Notes: generated by a model not told the origin, from the letters alone. Positions 1 through 10,389 are shown, counted from the first letter of the stretch. The stretch is 64,000 nucleotides of DNA from Neohoeflea coraliihabitans (GCF_019334345.1 NZ_JAHWQX010000002.1:558001-622000); one strand, 5' to 3'. Program-made: numbers and translations.

Positions 1-762
1 TGCGCAATCACCGACCAGCCGGGTCTTGCCTTCGCCCCGCTCGGGCGCGGGGATCCGGTTTATGCCGACATCAATGACGGTCGCACCCGGTTTGACCCAG
101 TCGCCGCGGACCATTTGCGGACGACCTACTGCCGCGACGAGAATATCGGCGCGACGGCAGGCAGCGGCGAGATCCCTCGTTCGCGAATGGGTCATGGTGA
201 CCGTTGCATTGGCGTTGAGCAGAAGCGCGCCCATCGGCTTGCCGAAAAGGTTCGAGCGGCCGATGACGACGGCATCGAGGCCGGAGAGATCGGTGCCATT
301 GACCCGGCGGACGAGATGCATGGCACCGGCCGGCGTGCACGAGATGAGGCCGGTCTCGAGGTCGCCGCTCATCAGCTTGCCGGCGTTGACCACATGCAGG
401 CCATCGACATCTTTGTCTGGATGTATCGCCTGAATCACGCGCCCGGAATCAATATGACCGGGAAGCGGCAGCTGGACGAGGATGCCGTGGATGTCCGGAT
501 CGTTGTTCAAAGTCGCCACCAGGGACAGCAGGTCAGCTTCGCTGGTCGTTTCGGGTAACGTGTGCTGCACGGAGGCGAAGCCGCATTCGCGCGCGGTGCG
601 CCCCTTTGAGGCAACGTAGATTTGCGAGGCGGGATCGGTCCCGACGAGAATGACTGCCAACCCGGGCTGGCGGCCACGCTCGGCCGCAAGCTCGGCGGCT
701 GCCGCCTTCACCTGATCGATCACCGAAGCCGCGATCGCTTTCCCGTCAATCACTTCTGCCAT
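1..762 (-). CDS. folD: Bifunctional methylenetetrahydrofolate dehydrogenase / methenyltetrahydrofolate cyclohydrolase FolD (C-terminus cut off by window edge)
   Basis: Cytosolic one-carbon enzyme that interconverts 5,10-methylene-, methenyl- and 10-formyl-tetrahydrofolate with NADP. The frame is open from an ATG at 762, preceded by a good AAGGAG site, to base 1 (254 codons). About 45 C-terminal residues of a typical 290-300 residue FolD are missing. Visible family features are the YVASK segment with catalytic Tyr49/Lys53, the VQLPLPGHI motif, PDKDVDGLH, the CTPAGA loop and the Rossmann-type [14 protein letters not shown] cofactor loop. It is a housekeeping gene that marks the edge of the motility region. 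The 128 bases upstream, to the end of the next gene, show no other gene. Identification is firm. Confidence 0.96.
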   Translation of the reverse strand, partial: MAEVIDGKAIAASVIDQVKAAAAELAAERGRQPGLAVILVGTDPASQIYVASKGRTARECGFASVQHTLPETTSEADLLSLVATLNNDPDIHGILVQLPLPGHIDSGRVIQAIHPDKDVDGLHVVNAGKLMSGDLETGLISCTPAGAMHLVRRVNGTDLSGLDAVVIGRSNLFGKPMGALLLNANATVTMTHSRTRDLAAACRRADILVAAVGRPQMVRGDWVKPGATVIDVGINRIPAPERGEGKTRLVGDCA

Positions 763-890
763 CCCCGCTCCTTCCGGCCTTCTTACACAGCAACCGAGGC
801 GCCGCCGCATCCTCATGCGCCCGAGCCTCCCGGTCGGCGTCCTTCTGGTGCAATTCGTGCCGCAGGTAAAGGGAAAGATGTGATGTTGCT

Positions 891-3800
891 TCAGGCCGAG
901 CGCGCGGTGTGGGCAATGCGCCGGCGCAGCGCCTCCATCTGCTCACGGATCGTGGCGATTTCTCTACCCTGGTCGGCGGCGCCGGACCCAGGATTTGCGC
1001 CAGAAGGCGGATATGCAACCGATTGGCCTTGCGCATCGCGGGCGAACGGCATGCGCTGGGCGGCGCGACGCACTGATTGACCATTCGGAGCGCGGCGCTG
1101 ATAGGAGGCGGGCGCATTGCCGGGAATGCCGGCGCCGGCTGCCGGTTCGGCGTCGCCGAATGGCGCAGTGGGTGCTGAAGGCTGCATCGGCGGCAGATCG
1201 ACCCCTGGAACCGCCGCGCTCGAAGGAGACCAGCCAGCATGGGGATTGGCATGTGAGGGAACGGGAACCGGAACGTAGGCGGCCGGGTGATAGGCCCATG
1301 GCCCGCCGAGCCCGGGATGCGGCGCGACGACGTAGCCAATCGCGAAAGGATGCGGGGCAGAGAAGGCGGCGGGATGGACAAAGTGCGGCGCCGGTCCGGG
1401 CGTCATGGGGGCATGCGGGACAGCATGGGCCGGTGCATACGGGGTCTGCATCGCGTGACCCGCAAACGCAGCCGGATGCAACTGCGGCCCAGGCGTGAGC
1501 AGGCTGGGGTTTAATTGGCTGTACTGCTGAGGCTGTGGCGCGGCGTCTGTGGCTTCGGATTGTGCCGGGGCGAACGGCGCGTCCGCATAGTGGCTCAGAT
1601 CGACATGCGTGAAATCGAGGTCAGAATGGTCCGATATCTCGTCCTCGGTGCCCTGTCCGGCACTGCCGGCGCTCGCTGCAGGGGGCGATGAAGCCGGTTC
1701 GGATTCTCGACGAATAGCATCGCGAGTTTTCGAAGGCGTTGCCAAAGGGGCGCGCCCATCGACGGAAATCTCCGCCTGTTTGTTGCCTTCTCTGCTCGGC
1801 ACACTGTCCGGCGCATCAGCGTCCGAGTGCAGCTCGTTTCCCTTCTCGCGCATCGCCCGCTCCACGATCTCACGCAACGAGAATGTCGGGTGCGCTGTTT
1901 CGCCCGCTGTGGTCGCCGGGCGCTCTGGCGCGACGAGGTGCAGCAAGGGCGGAGAGAATTCCGGGATCGTCGATGCGAGCGGCGGCGTAGACGACGATTT
2001 CGCCACATCGGCGGCCGGTGCAGCACGCTCTCGCCTGGCGGCAGCCGGCACGGCAGGTGGCGCCGTATCGCGCTGCTGCGCCGCCGGCGTGGCTGGCGCC
2101 GGATCGGGCATCTGGCCCGTCTGCCGTGAACCGTAGGCATCGCGGTCTTCGGGGTGGCCGGGCGTGTGCGGCTCCTGGGGGCGTCGGCCCGACCCGCCAG
2201 GTCCATCATAGGGACCGGGAATGAAGCGCCCGATGCTCTCGGCCGCCCCTAGCAGCAGCGCAATGACAAGTCCGGCCAGAAAGCCGAGAATCATGCCGCC
2301 CAGCGCGATAGACTTGCGCGACATGCCGCTTGGACGCAGCGGCGGCTCGGCGGGCGAGATGATGCGGGCATTCTGGGTGTAGAGATTGCCGCGCTCGCTT
2401 GCTTCGCGGGAGCGCTTGAGAAAGGTTTCATAGATCTGGCGGGTCGCCGCAGCCTTGCGTTCCAGTTCACGCAACATCACAAGGTCGCCGGAATTGTCGA
2501 GCGACCGGCTCCTGGCGACGGCGAGCTGGCTGGCAAGTTCCTGCTCGGTTTCGACAGCACGCTGCAGTTCGGCCTGCGATGAGGCGACGATGCGGCGCAA
2601 TTCGCTGCGGATCTGGCTTCTTGAAGATTCGAGGCTGGATTGAGCCGCGATGATTTGCGGGTGGCGCGGACCGAGCCGGGAGCTGAGCGAATCGGCGTTT
2701 GATTTCGCCAGACTGTACTGCTTGCGCAATTCGATCAGGTTGGCCGAGAGAAACTCCTCGGGGAACGCTCCGTTGATCACATCATCGACATTGGCGCGCC
2801 GGAGACCCTCGGCCTTGACGCGCACTGCCACCTTGTTGGCGCGCGCGTTGGAAAGCTGCTGGCTGAGCGCGACAACCTGCTGATCATCAATCAGTTCGGC
2901 ACCAACGGCGACAAGATCATTTTCGGCTCGGTATCGCTCCACCGCCTGTTCCGCGGCATTGAGGTCGGCGCGCAAGGATTCGAGGCGCTGATCAATGGCG
3001 TCCGAGGTGCGTTCCATCAGGCCGGACTGGGCGTTGCCTTCAAAGCGGAGATAGGTTGTGACGATCGTGTTTGATATGCGCGCCGCCTTGTCAGGATCGC
3101 GTGATTTGGCGCCGATATTGATAACAAAGGTTTTCGGATCACGTGCGACATTCAGGGCATCGCGAAGATTGACCAGCGTCTCGATATCGGTGGGACCGCC
3201 ATCGCTGCTTCCGAACAGCAGATCCTTGAGCACCGAAATGCCGCCGGAGATGCCCCCGGGGTTCATATTGCCGTTGAATTCCGGGTCATTTCTAAGGTCA
3301 AGCTGCGTGATCACCTCGTTCAGCACACTGGTCGACGAGAGAATGGCCATCTGGCTGTCGGTCATGGCGAGCATCGCCTCGGTCGACAGAATGGGATTGC
3401 GCAGATCGTCATCGGTCAGTCGTATTTCGCGCGGATCGACGAACAGACTTGTCTCGGCGTAGTAGCTCTTCGGCGTGCTCAGGGCGATGGCCACTCCCGC
3501 AAGCGCCCCTATGAAGGCTCCGGCGACGAGCCAATTGCGGCGCGCGACCACCGATGCAACGAGGATGGACATATCGATCAAGGGGCGGTCGAGATCTGGG
3601 CCGCCACGATCGTCAATCCCCTGATCGCGGGGATGGCTGGCGACGAAGTGAGGACGGCCTGCCGGGCTGGCCGTGTAGCCGGTGGACGGTGATCCCGACC
3701 TGCGGTCACGCCGGAGGAAGCCGGACAAATAGCTGCCGAAGCGGCCGGCGGCGCGGCGCGCCGCAGGCATGGCCGAAGAAGGGGCAGGCGAATCGAGCGG

Positions 3801-4055
3801 TGGCTGCGATCCAGTGCCAGCTTCGGCCGCCCCAGATCTTGAACGCGCAAAGCGCTGTTCTGTCCGCTCAGCGAAGCGCTGCCGGGTGAGCCGCGGACTG
3901 CCGGTACGGATGTTGAGGAGAGCGGGGTCCGAATGCGCCACGGAGCCGTCGTCCGATGCGTCCTGCGCCGGATTCGCAGATCCTGCCGGGGCGAGATCGA
4001 GAAGAGATCCGCGCGCCGCTGCGGGTCTTGGCAATGGTTTGTCGGGGTCCGGCAT
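891..4055 (-). CDS. Wzz/GumC-family polysaccharide co-polymerase with long disordered ends, no tyrosine-kinase domain
   Basis: Inner-membrane protein predicted to control chain length or export of a surface polysaccharide. Residue numbers here count from an in-frame GTG at 4070; the ATG at 4055 is five codons later. Residues 1-165 are low-complexity Arg/Pro/Ser. A first membrane segment lies near 180-197, then a Wzz domain ([21 protein letters not shown]) and a long periplasmic coiled coil at about 350-560. A Pro-rich motif, [11 protein letters not shown], precedes the second membrane segment near 587-609. The last ~440 residues are Pro/Ala/His/Gln-rich and replace the cytoplasmic BY-kinase of ExoP/Wzc; the protein ends in a charged amphipathic helix ([11 protein letters not shown]). 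At ~1055 residues it is roughly twice a normal Wzz protein. It is divergent from a flippase gene, which supports a polysaccharide role. The start is uncertain because the spacing to GGAAGG is long. Confidence 0.85.
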   Translation of the reverse strand: MPDPDKPLPRPAAARGSLLDLAPAGSANPAQDASDDGSVAHSDPALLNIRTGSPRLTRQRFAERTEQRFARSRSGAAEAGTGSQPPLDSPAPSSAMPAARRAAGRFGSYLSGFLRRDRRSGSPSTGYTASPAGRPHFVASHPRDQGIDDRGGPDLDRPLIDMSILVASVVARRNWLVAGAFIGALAGVAIALSTPKSYYAETSLFVDPREIRLTDDDLRNPILSTEAMLAMTDSQMAILSSTSVLNEVITQLDLRNDPEFNGNMNPGGISGGISVLKDLLFGSSDGGPTDIETLVNLRDALNVARDPKTFVINIGAKSRDPDKAARISNTIVTTYLRFEGNAQSGLMERTSDAIDQRLESLRADLNAAEQAVERYRAENDLVAVGAELIDDQQVVALSQQLSNARANKVAVRVKAEGLRRANVDDVINGAFPEEFLSANLIELRKQYSLAKSNADSLSSRLGPRHPQIIAAQSSLESSRSQIRSELRRIVASSQAELQRAVETEQELASQLAVARSRSLDNSGDLVMLRELERKAAATRQIYETFLKRSREASERGNLYTQNARIISPAEPPLRPSGMSRKSIALGGMILGFLAGLVIALLLGAAESIGRFIPGPYDGPGGSGRRPQEPHTPGHPEDRDAYGSRQTGQMPDPAPATPAAQQRDTAPPAVPAAARRERAAPAADVAKSSSTPPLASTIPEFSPPLLHLVAPERPATTAGETAHPTFSLREIVERAMREKGNELHSDADAPDSVPSREGNKQAEISVDGRAPLATPSKTRDAIRRESEPASSPPAASAGSAGQGTEDEISDHSDLDFTHVDLSHYADAPFAPAQSEATDAAPQPQQYSQLNPSLLTPGPQLHPAAFAGHAMQTPYAPAHAVPHAPMTPGPAPHFVHPAAFSAPHPFAIGYVVAPHPGLGGPWAYHPAAYVPVPVPSHANPHAGWSPSSAAVPGVDLPPMQPSAPTAPFGDAEPAAGAGIPGNAPASYQRRAPNGQSVRRAAQRMPFARDAQGQSVAYPPSGANPGSGAADQGREIATIREQMEALRRRIAHTARSA

Positions 4056-4113
4056 AACGGGCAGCAGCACCTTCCAGCGGCCAATGTGGTTAACGCAATC
4101 TATGAATCTTAGG

Positions 4114-4128
4114 GTAACAAATGGTTAA
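4114..4128. promoter_or_regulatory. CtrA-like box with one mismatch in a divergent promoter region
   Basis: The 144-base gap between the divergent polysaccharide genes contains GTAA-N7-TTAAC. This differs by one base from the CtrA consensus TTAA-N7-TTAA. A separate TTAAC half-site lies at 4090-4094. This suggests, but does not show, cell-cycle control of the envelope genes. Confidence 0.3.
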
Positions 4129-4199
4129 CGCGCCCCTGCCGGCGCGGCCGGTCGCGATACGCCCCCCTTCATCGCACTTTTTCCGCTGTAAAATCGGCA

Positions 4200-5573
4200 A
4201 TGCCGATGCCGGTCATTGAAGCGCAATTAACATATGCGCTGCAAAATACACCGATGTCGCGCGGTTTCGAGCAGGACGAGCTTGCCTCCCCTCCCCGCCC
4301 GGACGGAGTGATCCGCCGGGTGGCGATGCTTGTCGCGCAGAATCGCCAACTCGTTGGCGCCTACCTGTCCATGACCGGCGGATCGGCTGGTCGCCTCGTC
4401 ATTTCCCTGGCCTATTTCATTGCCGTGGCGAACACGCTTTCGATCGGCGATTTCGGGCTGTTTGCCACCGCCTCGGCCTGCGGCATCATGCTGTCCCGGC
4501 TCCTGGCCTTCGGCTTCGTCTCGCCGCTTTATCGCATCGCCACGGTGCGCAAGCGGCTGCTCGGGGCCTATACGGCCGGGTTCATCGGTGGCGCCTTGTT
4601 GTCTCTGCCGGCCATCGCGCTGGCCAGCGGGCTGACTTTCATGCTGGTCTTCTCGGGCGATCTCGCGCTGGCGCCCTTTGTGCGGATTCTCGCGGCGGAG
4701 ATCCTGTTCTGGCGGGTGATGGAGATCGTGGTCATCGTCACCTACGGCCTGAACCGTTTTGCAGCCGGTTCGGCACTGGTGGTCATCGGCACGGCATTAA
4801 AAGCGATCGTGGCCGTGGCCTTCGCATGGTCCGGCGCCACGTCACTTGAGACCTGGAGCTGGTTCTATGTGGCCGCAACCGCGGCCGCTGCGGTGACGGC
4901 CATCGTCTTCTTCTATCCGCGCGTCCGGCTGCGTTGGGTGCCGCGTCTGTACATCCGGCGTTGGGTCGACGCGGTTTCGGTGGCCGGCGCCGAGATGCTG
5001 TTTTACGTGCAGTCGGAACTCGACAAGATCCTGGTGCTGGGACTCGGAGGCCCGGAAACCGCAGGCATTTACGCGATGATCATGCGTCTGGTCGATCTGA
5101 CGGCGCTGCCGGTGCGTTCGTTCCTGACCATCCTGGTCCAGAAACTGATGCGCGCCCCGCAATTGCTGGACCGGTTGCCGCTGCGCATCGGCTTCGAGGC
5201 GCTGGTGGCTGTCGTCTCGACTGCCGGACTGCTGGCGATGGCCCTCGTGCTGGCGCTCTTTCCCATGGCGCTGGGCGCCAATGTCGCCGAGGCAGCGCCG
5301 CTGCTGATCCTGGTCCTGAGCGTGCCGGCCCTGCGCAACCTTCTCGAATATCATTCCGAACTGCTCTACGGCACCGGGCGCACGGTGATCCGCGCCATCG
5401 TTCTGGCTTCACTGGCCGCCACCAAAGCGCTCCTGCTCACCCTGGTGCTGACGCAGGGATACTCGGAAGCGCAGTGGGTGCCTTTGGTCAATGCGGTCTT
5501 CGTGGCCCTATATCTGCAATCGGCGCTGATGACCTACCGGGCATTGAAAGCGCGCAAGCGGCGCGTGATCTGA
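4200..5573 (+). CDS. Polysaccharide flippase-like membrane protein (Wzx/MATE-type)
   Basis: 457-residue polytopic inner-membrane protein with roughly twelve hydrophobic segments after a ~55-residue polar N-terminus. The pattern is that of oligosaccharide flippases (MOP superfamily), which move lipid-linked repeat units across the inner membrane. Conserved-looking elements include the early GGSAGRLVISL segment and the mid-protein charged stretch SELDKILVLGLGGPETAGIYAM, which resembles the Wzx 'D(R/K)..LG...G.Y' element. It is divergent from the co-polymerase gene, consistent with a shared polysaccharide pathway. The ATG at 4200 has only a weak ribosome site; an ATG at 4254 is an alternative. 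It is convergent with the next gene, with only two bases between stops. The substrate cannot be told. Confidence 0.8.
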   Translation: MPMPVIEAQLTYALQNTPMSRGFEQDELASPPRPDGVIRRVAMLVAQNRQLVGAYLSMTGGSAGRLVISLAYFIAVANTLSIGDFGLFATASACGIMLSRLLAFGFVSPLYRIATVRKRLLGAYTAGFIGGALLSLPAIALASGLTFMLVFSGDLALAPFVRILAAEILFWRVMEIVVIVTYGLNRFAAGSALVVIGTALKAIVAVAFAWSGATSLETWSWFYVAATAAAAVTAIVFFYPRVRLRWVPRLYIRRWVDAVSVAGAEMLFYVQSELDKILVLGLGGPETAGIYAMIMRLVDLTALPVRSFLTILVQKLMRAPQLLDRLPLRIGFEALVAVVSTAGLLAMALVLALFPMALGANVAEAAPLLILVLSVPALRNLLEYHSELLYGTGRTVIRAIVLASLAATKALLLTLVLTQGYSEAQWVPLVNAVFVALYLQSALMTYRALKARKRRVI

Positions 5574-5575
5574 GC

Positions 5576-6097
5576 CTATTGCGAGGGAACCGCGCGACCG
5601 ACCGGTTGCGTTACGCCCGAGACCGAGCGTTCGCCCTTGCGCATATTGGCGCGGATATCCTGCTTGTTGAGAAAATCGATCTGTTCGACGATGACATCAT
5701 GGAAGATTTCCTCGCCAAGACGGCTGTTCACAGCCGAGCGGATCGTTTCCCGAAAAGTATCGATATTGAATTTTCGCAAGCTGGCGAGATCGATCTCCTC
5801 GCTGCCGATCAGCGCCGAGTAAAGCGCGTCGGTAATCAGCTGATCGGCCGGGACCGACAGGGTGGCGATTTCCGATGCCACGGCGGTGTAGGACAGGCGG
5901 GTGATGAAATAGCCCTGGACGGCACCCTCGGAGATGACGGGGACGGAGACAATGTCGCCGCGCACGGTCTCGAGGCCGCGCCTGAGATTGGGCTTCTGGT
6001 CGCTGCCATCATCCTTGATGGCAACCTGCACCGAAAAATACACCGATCCGAGAGTGACAAGGCAGACCCACAATCCGGTGCCGATCAGTTTGATCAT
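5576..6097 (-). CDS. Conserved rhizobial motility-cluster membrane protein of unknown function
   Basis: 173 residues, with one N-terminal membrane anchor (about 3-27) and a mostly periplasmic remainder. The single-anchor layout and the late 'EEIFHDVIVEQIDFLNKQDIRAN' style segment are loosely reminiscent of FliL-type proteins, but similarity is too weak for a name, and a bona fide fliL lies at 27452-27970. Its ATG overlaps the stop of the upstream gene (ATGA), so it is translationally coupled as the last gene of the flgE...fliR transcription unit. This position suggests a flagellar role. No catalytic motif is visible. Confidence 0.75.
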   Translation of the reverse strand: MIKLIGTGLWVCLVTLGSVYFSVQVAIKDDGSDQKPNLRRGLETVRGDIVSVPVISEGAVQGYFITRLSYTAVASEIATLSVPADQLITDALYSALIGSEEIDLASLRKFNIDTFRETIRSAVNSRLGEEIFHDVIVEQIDFLNKQDIRANMRKGERSVSGVTQPVGRAVPSQ

Positions 6098-6513
6098 CAG
6101 AATTCGTAGCCCATGAACTGGTCAGCGGTGTAGGTGCCGTCGGCGTCGGCCGCCGTCGCTACATCCTTGAGCAGTGTGGTGACCTGACGCACGGCTTCCA
6201 TATGCGCTTCGACACGTTTGCGGTTGTGTTCGAGTTTCTGCCGTATGGCAGCGAGCTGCCGGGCGTGGCTGCGCTGCAAGGCGGCGGTCCGTCCGTCGCG
6301 CATCAGCATCGCCATGTCATAGAGACAGCGGCTCTTGAGCGCATTGGACTGCTCAAGATCAAGCGTGGCGTCGCGGCCGATGCGTTCGTTCTCATTGTCG
6401 AGCACGGATTCCAGCCGGGTCAGGAGAGCGGACAACCGGCCATCATGGGGCGGAGGCGCGGATGCGGTGCGAATGTCGTTGGCGGGGGCCGATTGTTGCT
6501 GCGAGGGTGTCAT
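6097..6513 (-). CDS. FlgN-like flagellar export chaperone candidate
   Basis: 138-residue soluble protein with a disordered Gln/Pro-rich start (1-25) and then almost entirely helical, charged sequence (LTRLESVLDNENERIGRD... to DVATAADADG). This is the profile of FlgN, the chaperone for the hook-filament junction proteins FlgK and FlgL. Both of those are encoded upstream in the same run. It overlaps flgJ by four bases at its start and the next gene at its stop. Other helical flagellar chaperones cannot be excluded because family signatures are weak. Confidence 0.6.
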   Translation of the reverse strand: MTPSQQQSAPANDIRTASAPPPHDGRLSALLTRLESVLDNENERIGRDATLDLEQSNALKSRCLYDMAMLMRDGRTAALQRSHARQLAAIRQKLEHNRKRVEAHMEAVRQVTTLLKDVATAADADGTYTADQFMGYEF

Positions 6514-7088
6514 GCCTGATCCTCATCCTTGAGTGCCAGCCGTCCTAGATCGCCGAGAATGGCCATCTGCACCTGATTGACCATGCTGGCGGCGCGATTG
6601 ACGGTGTTCTCGGCAAATTCATCCGCCGGAACGACCTTGCCGGCGGCACGTGAGGCCATGCGTTCGGCGATGCCGACACCGCCGTCTTCAGCCATCACCT
6701 GTCCGATCTTTTCGGCCATCATGCCTTTCCAGATTTCGCCGGCAGTGCCCTTGCCGAAAACCTCTTCATTGTCGGAGGGCAGCATGGACTGGACAAAGGA
6801 GCCGAGTACCATGGCTTCAAATTCACGATAGGCTTCGGGCACCTCGTCCGACTGCGCCGGGGCCTGCGCCGCCAGGCGGGCGCGCAGATCGACCGCCGCC
6901 GCCTCGTTCAGGCCGGCAATCTGACGCTCGAACAGTCCCGACGCGGCATTCGCCTCGGCCTTCCGGCCCGCGGCGGCCTGCAAAACCGACTTTGCCTGCT
7001 GGGCGACCTCGGGCGCTGCGGCCTTGACAACATCGAGTATCAGATCTGTGGCGATAGCAACGGCCAAGCGAGCCTCCAGCGGTTTCAT
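6510..7088 (-). CDS. flgJ: Rod-binding protein FlgJ, N-terminal-domain form without muramidase
   Basis: 192-residue protein. Residues ~85-165 match the rod-binding domain (YREFEAMVLGSFVQSMLP, then GTAGEIWKGMMAEKIG and GGVGIAERM). FlgJ acts in the periplasm as the rod-capping scaffold. Gammaproteobacterial FlgJ also carries a C-terminal glucosaminidase; that domain is absent here, as usual in rhizobia. A separate lytic transglycosylase gene lies at 16944-17528 in the same cluster and may supply wall cutting. The start ATG at 7088 follows a 57-base gap after the fliJ-like gene, and the stop overlaps the FlgN-like gene. Confidence 0.85.
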   Translation of the reverse strand: MKPLEARLAVAIATDLILDVVKAAAPEVAQQAKSVLQAAAGRKAEANAASGLFERQIAGLNEAAAVDLRARLAAQAPAQSDEVPEAYREFEAMVLGSFVQSMLPSDNEEVFGKGTAGEIWKGMMAEKIGQVMAEDGGVGIAERMASRAAGKVVPADEFAENTVNRAASMVNQVQMAILGDLGRLALKDEDQA

Positions 7089-7145
7089 GCGGCGCCAAGC
7101 AAAAGGAGGCTGGCGCGCGCCTGCGGAAAATGTCGCATGCGAAGC

Positions 7146-7550
7146 TTACGCTGGGCTGGACCGCCGGCCCTGCGGCAATACCATATCAAGCAGATCGAGA
7201 AGCGCCTCGTCCTCGGCGCCGCGCGCTTCGGCTTCGCGCGCCTCTCCGGCGGTCTCGTCGAGACGGTCAGCTTTGGTCCGCTCGATCAGCAGGCGCTTTT
7301 CCTGCATCTTCTGCATCGCCTCGAGCCGCTGACTGCGCGCGTCGAGACCGCGGAACCCATCGGAATAGGTGGATGCCATGGCCTGATGCAGCGGCGAAAA
7401 GGTGGCAAGGGCGGTGATCGTGGCTTCACGGCGCTCGTCGAGGCGGGCGCGTTCGCGGGTGACGTGCAAAAGGTCGTTCTCGGCCATCCGCTCGAGCTGC
7501 CGCTGCAGGCGGACCAAACGCGTCAGACGGGCGGCACGGGACTCTTCCAT
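7146..7550 (-). CDS. FliJ-like coiled-coil protein, putative export stalk component
   Basis: 134 residues, almost entirely alpha-helical and charged, with heptad-like spacing (RLVRLQRQLERMAENDLLHVTRERARLDERR and MQKMQEKRLLIERTKADRL). Size and character fit FliJ, the small coiled coil that links the FliI ATPase to the FlhA gate. No other fliJ candidate is seen in the window. The ATG shares one base with the fliR stop, so coupling to the export-gate genes is tight. FliJ sequences diverge strongly, so the identification rests on context and architecture. Confidence 0.55.
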   Translation of the reverse strand: MEESRAARLTRLVRLQRQLERMAENDLLHVTRERARLDERREATITALATFSPLHQAMASTYSDGFRGLDARSQRLEAMQKMQEKRLLIERTKADRLDETAGEAREAEARGAEDEALLDLLDMVLPQGRRSSPA

Positions 7551-8308
7551 CAGCCGGCCCGCCCGGCGTAGAGGGGTGCGAAAGCATCGAGGAACAAGGT
7601 GAAGAATTCGCCGGCACCGAAATAGAAGAGAATGAGACCGCCGGTGAGAATGAACGGGATCGAAATGAAGTAGATCGGGATCTGCGGCGCCAGCTTGTTG
7701 ACCAGTCCGATCGCCACATTGAAAATCAGACCGAAAAGAATGAACGGGCTCGACAGGCGCAGCATCAGCAGGAAGGATGCGGCCAGTGTGTCGGTCAGCG
7801 TGACCAGCGCGTGGCGGGCGGCGAAGGGGGAGCCGAGCGGCATGAAATTATAGGAGGCGACAAGCGTCCTGATTACCACATGGTGGAAGTCGACCATGAA
7901 AAGGACGAGCAGACCGGTCAGCGTGATGAGAGCTGTCAGCTGCCCCTCCTGCTCGCCTTCCGTGATCGACATGCCGCCGGACATGTTGAAGCCGATGACC
8001 ATCTGAATCGATGTGCCGGCAAACTGCAGGGCGAGGACGATAAAGCGGGCAATCAGGCCGAAGGTGACGCCGATCAGCAGTTCCGAGGCGACGAGAAAGA
8101 TGAAGGCGGCGCCCGGATCCTGAACGCGCGGGTAGAGCGTGTCCCAAAGCAGCGGCGTCAGGGCCATCGACAAGGCGACGGCGGTGAACAGGCGGACCTG
8201 GACAGGCACGCGGAAACTCGAGAAACCCGGCAAGACCATCAGGCACCCGCCGATCCGGCAGAAGGCTGCAAAGACCGCAAGGATCGAGCCCTGCGGGTCC
8301 TCGATCAA
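7550..8308 (-). CDS. fliR: Flagellar export gate protein FliR (TTG start)
   Basis: 252-residue integral membrane component of the type III export gate. It has several hydrophobic segments, the early [19 protein letters not shown] region and conserved GFNMSGGMS and [15 protein letters not shown] stretches. The frame is open well upstream, but family length and the N-terminus [12 protein letters not shown] place the start at a TTG (8306-8308) whose last bases overlap the flhA stop TGA. This is a strong translational-coupling arrangement. It forms the gate with FliP and FliQ, also encoded here. Identification is firm; the start is inferred. Confidence 0.92.
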   Translation of the reverse strand: MIEDPQGSILAVFAAFCRIGGCLMVLPGFSSFRVPVQVRLFTAVALSMALTPLLWDTLYPRVQDPGAAFIFLVASELLIGVTFGLIARFIVLALQFAGTSIQMVIGFNMSGGMSITEGEQEGQLTALITLTGLLVLFMVDFHHVVIRTLVASYNFMPLGSPFAARHALVTLTDTLAASFLLMLRLSSPFILFGLIFNVAIGLVNKLAPQIPIYFISIPFILTGGLILFYFGAGEFFTLFLDAFAPLYAGRAG

Positions 8309-10389
8309 GATATCGCTCCGAGCAGCTTGATCTCGATGCCCTTCGCCAGTTCGACATGCGAGAGCACCGGCAAGGTGGCGAAGATGCGCTCTATGATCAT
8401 GCGAACATAGGGGCGCGCCTCGGGCGAGGTGACGAGAACGAAGGGAACGCCCTTGTCCATATGCGTGCGAATGACGGTCGTTGCTTCCTCGGTAAACTCT
8501 TCGAGCTGGCGCGGGTCGATGTCGAACTCGACGATTTCGCCCTTCGGATCCCGCTTGAGTGCCTGATGAAACGCCATGTCCCAGCGGTTGCCGAGACGCA
8601 GCACGTTGAGCACGCCATTGCGGGAAATGTCGCCGCACAGCTGTTGCGACATGCGGATGCGGACATGTTCGACGATCTGTTCGGTCTTGCGCACATGCGG
8701 CGCCAGTTCAGCGACGGCTTCAAGGATCAGATGCAGGTTGCGGATCGAGACCCGTTCGGCCAGCAACAATTTGAGAACGGCCTGAAAGCCGGAATAGGTC
8801 ATGTGCTGGGTGCAGATTTCGTCCGCCAGCTTGCGATACTCCTGGTCGAGCCGTTCGATCAGCACCTTCATGTCCTTGTAGGAGAGAAGCTGCGGCAGGT
8901 TGTTGCGGATCACCTCGCTGAGATGGGTGAGAACGACCGAGACGGCGTCGATCGGCTGGAACCCTTCACGCTTGAGATCCTCGGCAAAGCTTTCAGGCAA
9001 CGACATTGCAGGCAGTCCAAAGGCCGGTTCACGCATCTCGTCCCCGGGCAGGCTCGGACGACGTTTGCCCGAGAGCACCACCATGACCTCGCCGACGCGC
9101 AGTTCATTGGCGGCAATCGTCGTGCCGTGAATGCGGATCTGGTACTCCTTGTCCCGGACGCTGAGATCGTCGCTGACCTTGATCTCCGGAACAACGAAGC
9201 CGTACTGCTCGGCAAATTTCTTGCGCATCTTGGCGACCCGGAATGCCAATTCCTCGTGGCTGCCGAGCACACGCGCGGCCACCTGCTTGCCGAGCACCAG
9301 TTCGATTTCCGCCGTTTTGAGGATCGTCTTGACCGAGGCGTCCTCCTTGTCCTTCTGTTCCTGTTCCTGGCGGTGGACTTCCTGTGCCTCGGCACGGGCC
9401 ACGGCGTCGCGTCGGCGCGGGATGGCCCAACTGGCGAACGCCATGCCGCCCGCCAGGACAGCGAAGGGAAGGAAGGGAAGGCCGGGCATCAAAGCCAGCA
9501 CGGCAAGCAAGCCGGAGGCGGCGAACAGCGCACGCGGATAGGCACCAAGCTGATCGATGACCGCCTCGTCGGTCGAGCCGAGCTGGCCACCGCGGGATAC
9601 CAGCAGACCGGCGGCAAGCGAGACGATCAGGGCCGGGATCTGCGATACCAGACCATCGCCGACCGACAGGCGGACAAAGGCATCGGCAGCCTCGCCGATC
9701 TGCATGTCATAGCGGGCATAGCCGATGACGATGCCGCCCACCATGTTGATGCCGGTGATCAGCAGGCCGGCGATGGCATCACCGCGGACAAATTTGGAGG
9801 CGCCGTCCATCGAACCGAAGAACGAACTCTCCTGCTCGAGAATGCTGCGCCGGTCGCGGGCCTGCTTTTCGTCGATCAACCCGGCCGACAGGTCAGCATC
9901 GATGGCCATCTGCTTGCCGGGGATGGCATCGAGGGTAAAGCGGGCGCCGACTTCCGCGATACGGGTGGCGCCCTTGGTGATGACGATGAAATTGACCGTC
10001 ACCAGGATCAGAAAGACGATCAGGCCGATGACGAAGTCTCCGGACATGACCAGTTGCGAGAAACCACCGATGACTTGGCCGGCGGCATCGACACCGGAAT
10101 GGCCCTCCGAAAGAATGACGCGCGTCGTGGCGATGTTCAGAGACAACCGCATCATCGTCGCGATCAGCAAGATTGTCGGGAAGGATGAGAAATCGAGCGG
10201 CGTGCGTATCCACAGGGCAACCATCAGGATCAGCACGGAAAACGAGATCGAAAAGGCCAGTCCGATGTCGATCAGAAATGACGGGATCGGCAGGAACAGG
10301 ATCGACAGGATGGTGACAATGCCGAACGCAAAGCCCAGATCCTTGCCCTGAAACCGCTTGGGAAGCGCCAGTGCGGGACTTTCAGCCAT
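8305..10389 (-). CDS. flhA: Flagellar export gate protein FlhA
   Basis: 694-residue FHIPEP-family protein, normal length. The first ~330 residues hold about eight membrane segments. They include the family signature [16 protein letters not shown] and the conserved cytoplasmic loop ([22 protein letters not shown]) implicated in proton-coupled export. Residues ~360-694 form the cytoplasmic docking domain that receives chaperone-substrate complexes. The ATG at 10389 is followed directly by a normal N-terminus. The gene lies between fliQ (139-base gap) and fliR (overlapping), which is the rhizobial order. Confidence 0.98.
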   Translation of the reverse strand: MAESPALALPKRFQGKDLGFAFGIVTILSILFLPIPSFLIDIGLAFSISFSVLILMVALWIRTPLDFSSFPTILLIATMMRLSLNIATTRVILSEGHSGVDAAGQVIGGFSQLVMSGDFVIGLIVFLILVTVNFIVITKGATRIAEVGARFTLDAIPGKQMAIDADLSAGLIDEKQARDRRSILEQESSFFGSMDGASKFVRGDAIAGLLITGINMVGGIVIGYARYDMQIGEAADAFVRLSVGDGLVSQIPALIVSLAAGLLVSRGGQLGSTDEAVIDQLGAYPRALFAASGLLAVLALMPGLPFLPFAVLAGGMAFASWAIPRRRDAVARAEAQEVHRQEQEQKDKEDASVKTILKTAEIELVLGKQVAARVLGSHEELAFRVAKMRKKFAEQYGFVVPEIKVSDDLSVRDKEYQIRIHGTTIAANELRVGEVMVVLSGKRRPSLPGDEMREPAFGLPAMSLPESFAEDLKREGFQPIDAVSVVLTHLSEVIRNNLPQLLSYKDMKVLIERLDQEYRKLADEICTQHMTYSGFQAVLKLLLAERVSIRNLHLILEAVAELAPHVRKTEQIVEHVRIRMSQQLCGDISRNGVLNVLRLGNRWDMAFHQALKRDPKGEIVEFDIDPRQLEEFTEEATTVIRTHMDKGVPFVLVTSPEARPYVRMIIERIFATLPVLSHVELAKGIEIKLLGAIS

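Noticed and set aside
8356-10188. 610-codon open frame on the plus strand
   Set aside because: Exactly antisense to flhA; the product is a His/Asp/Arg-rich shadow with no family resemblance, as expected from GC-rich codon bias.
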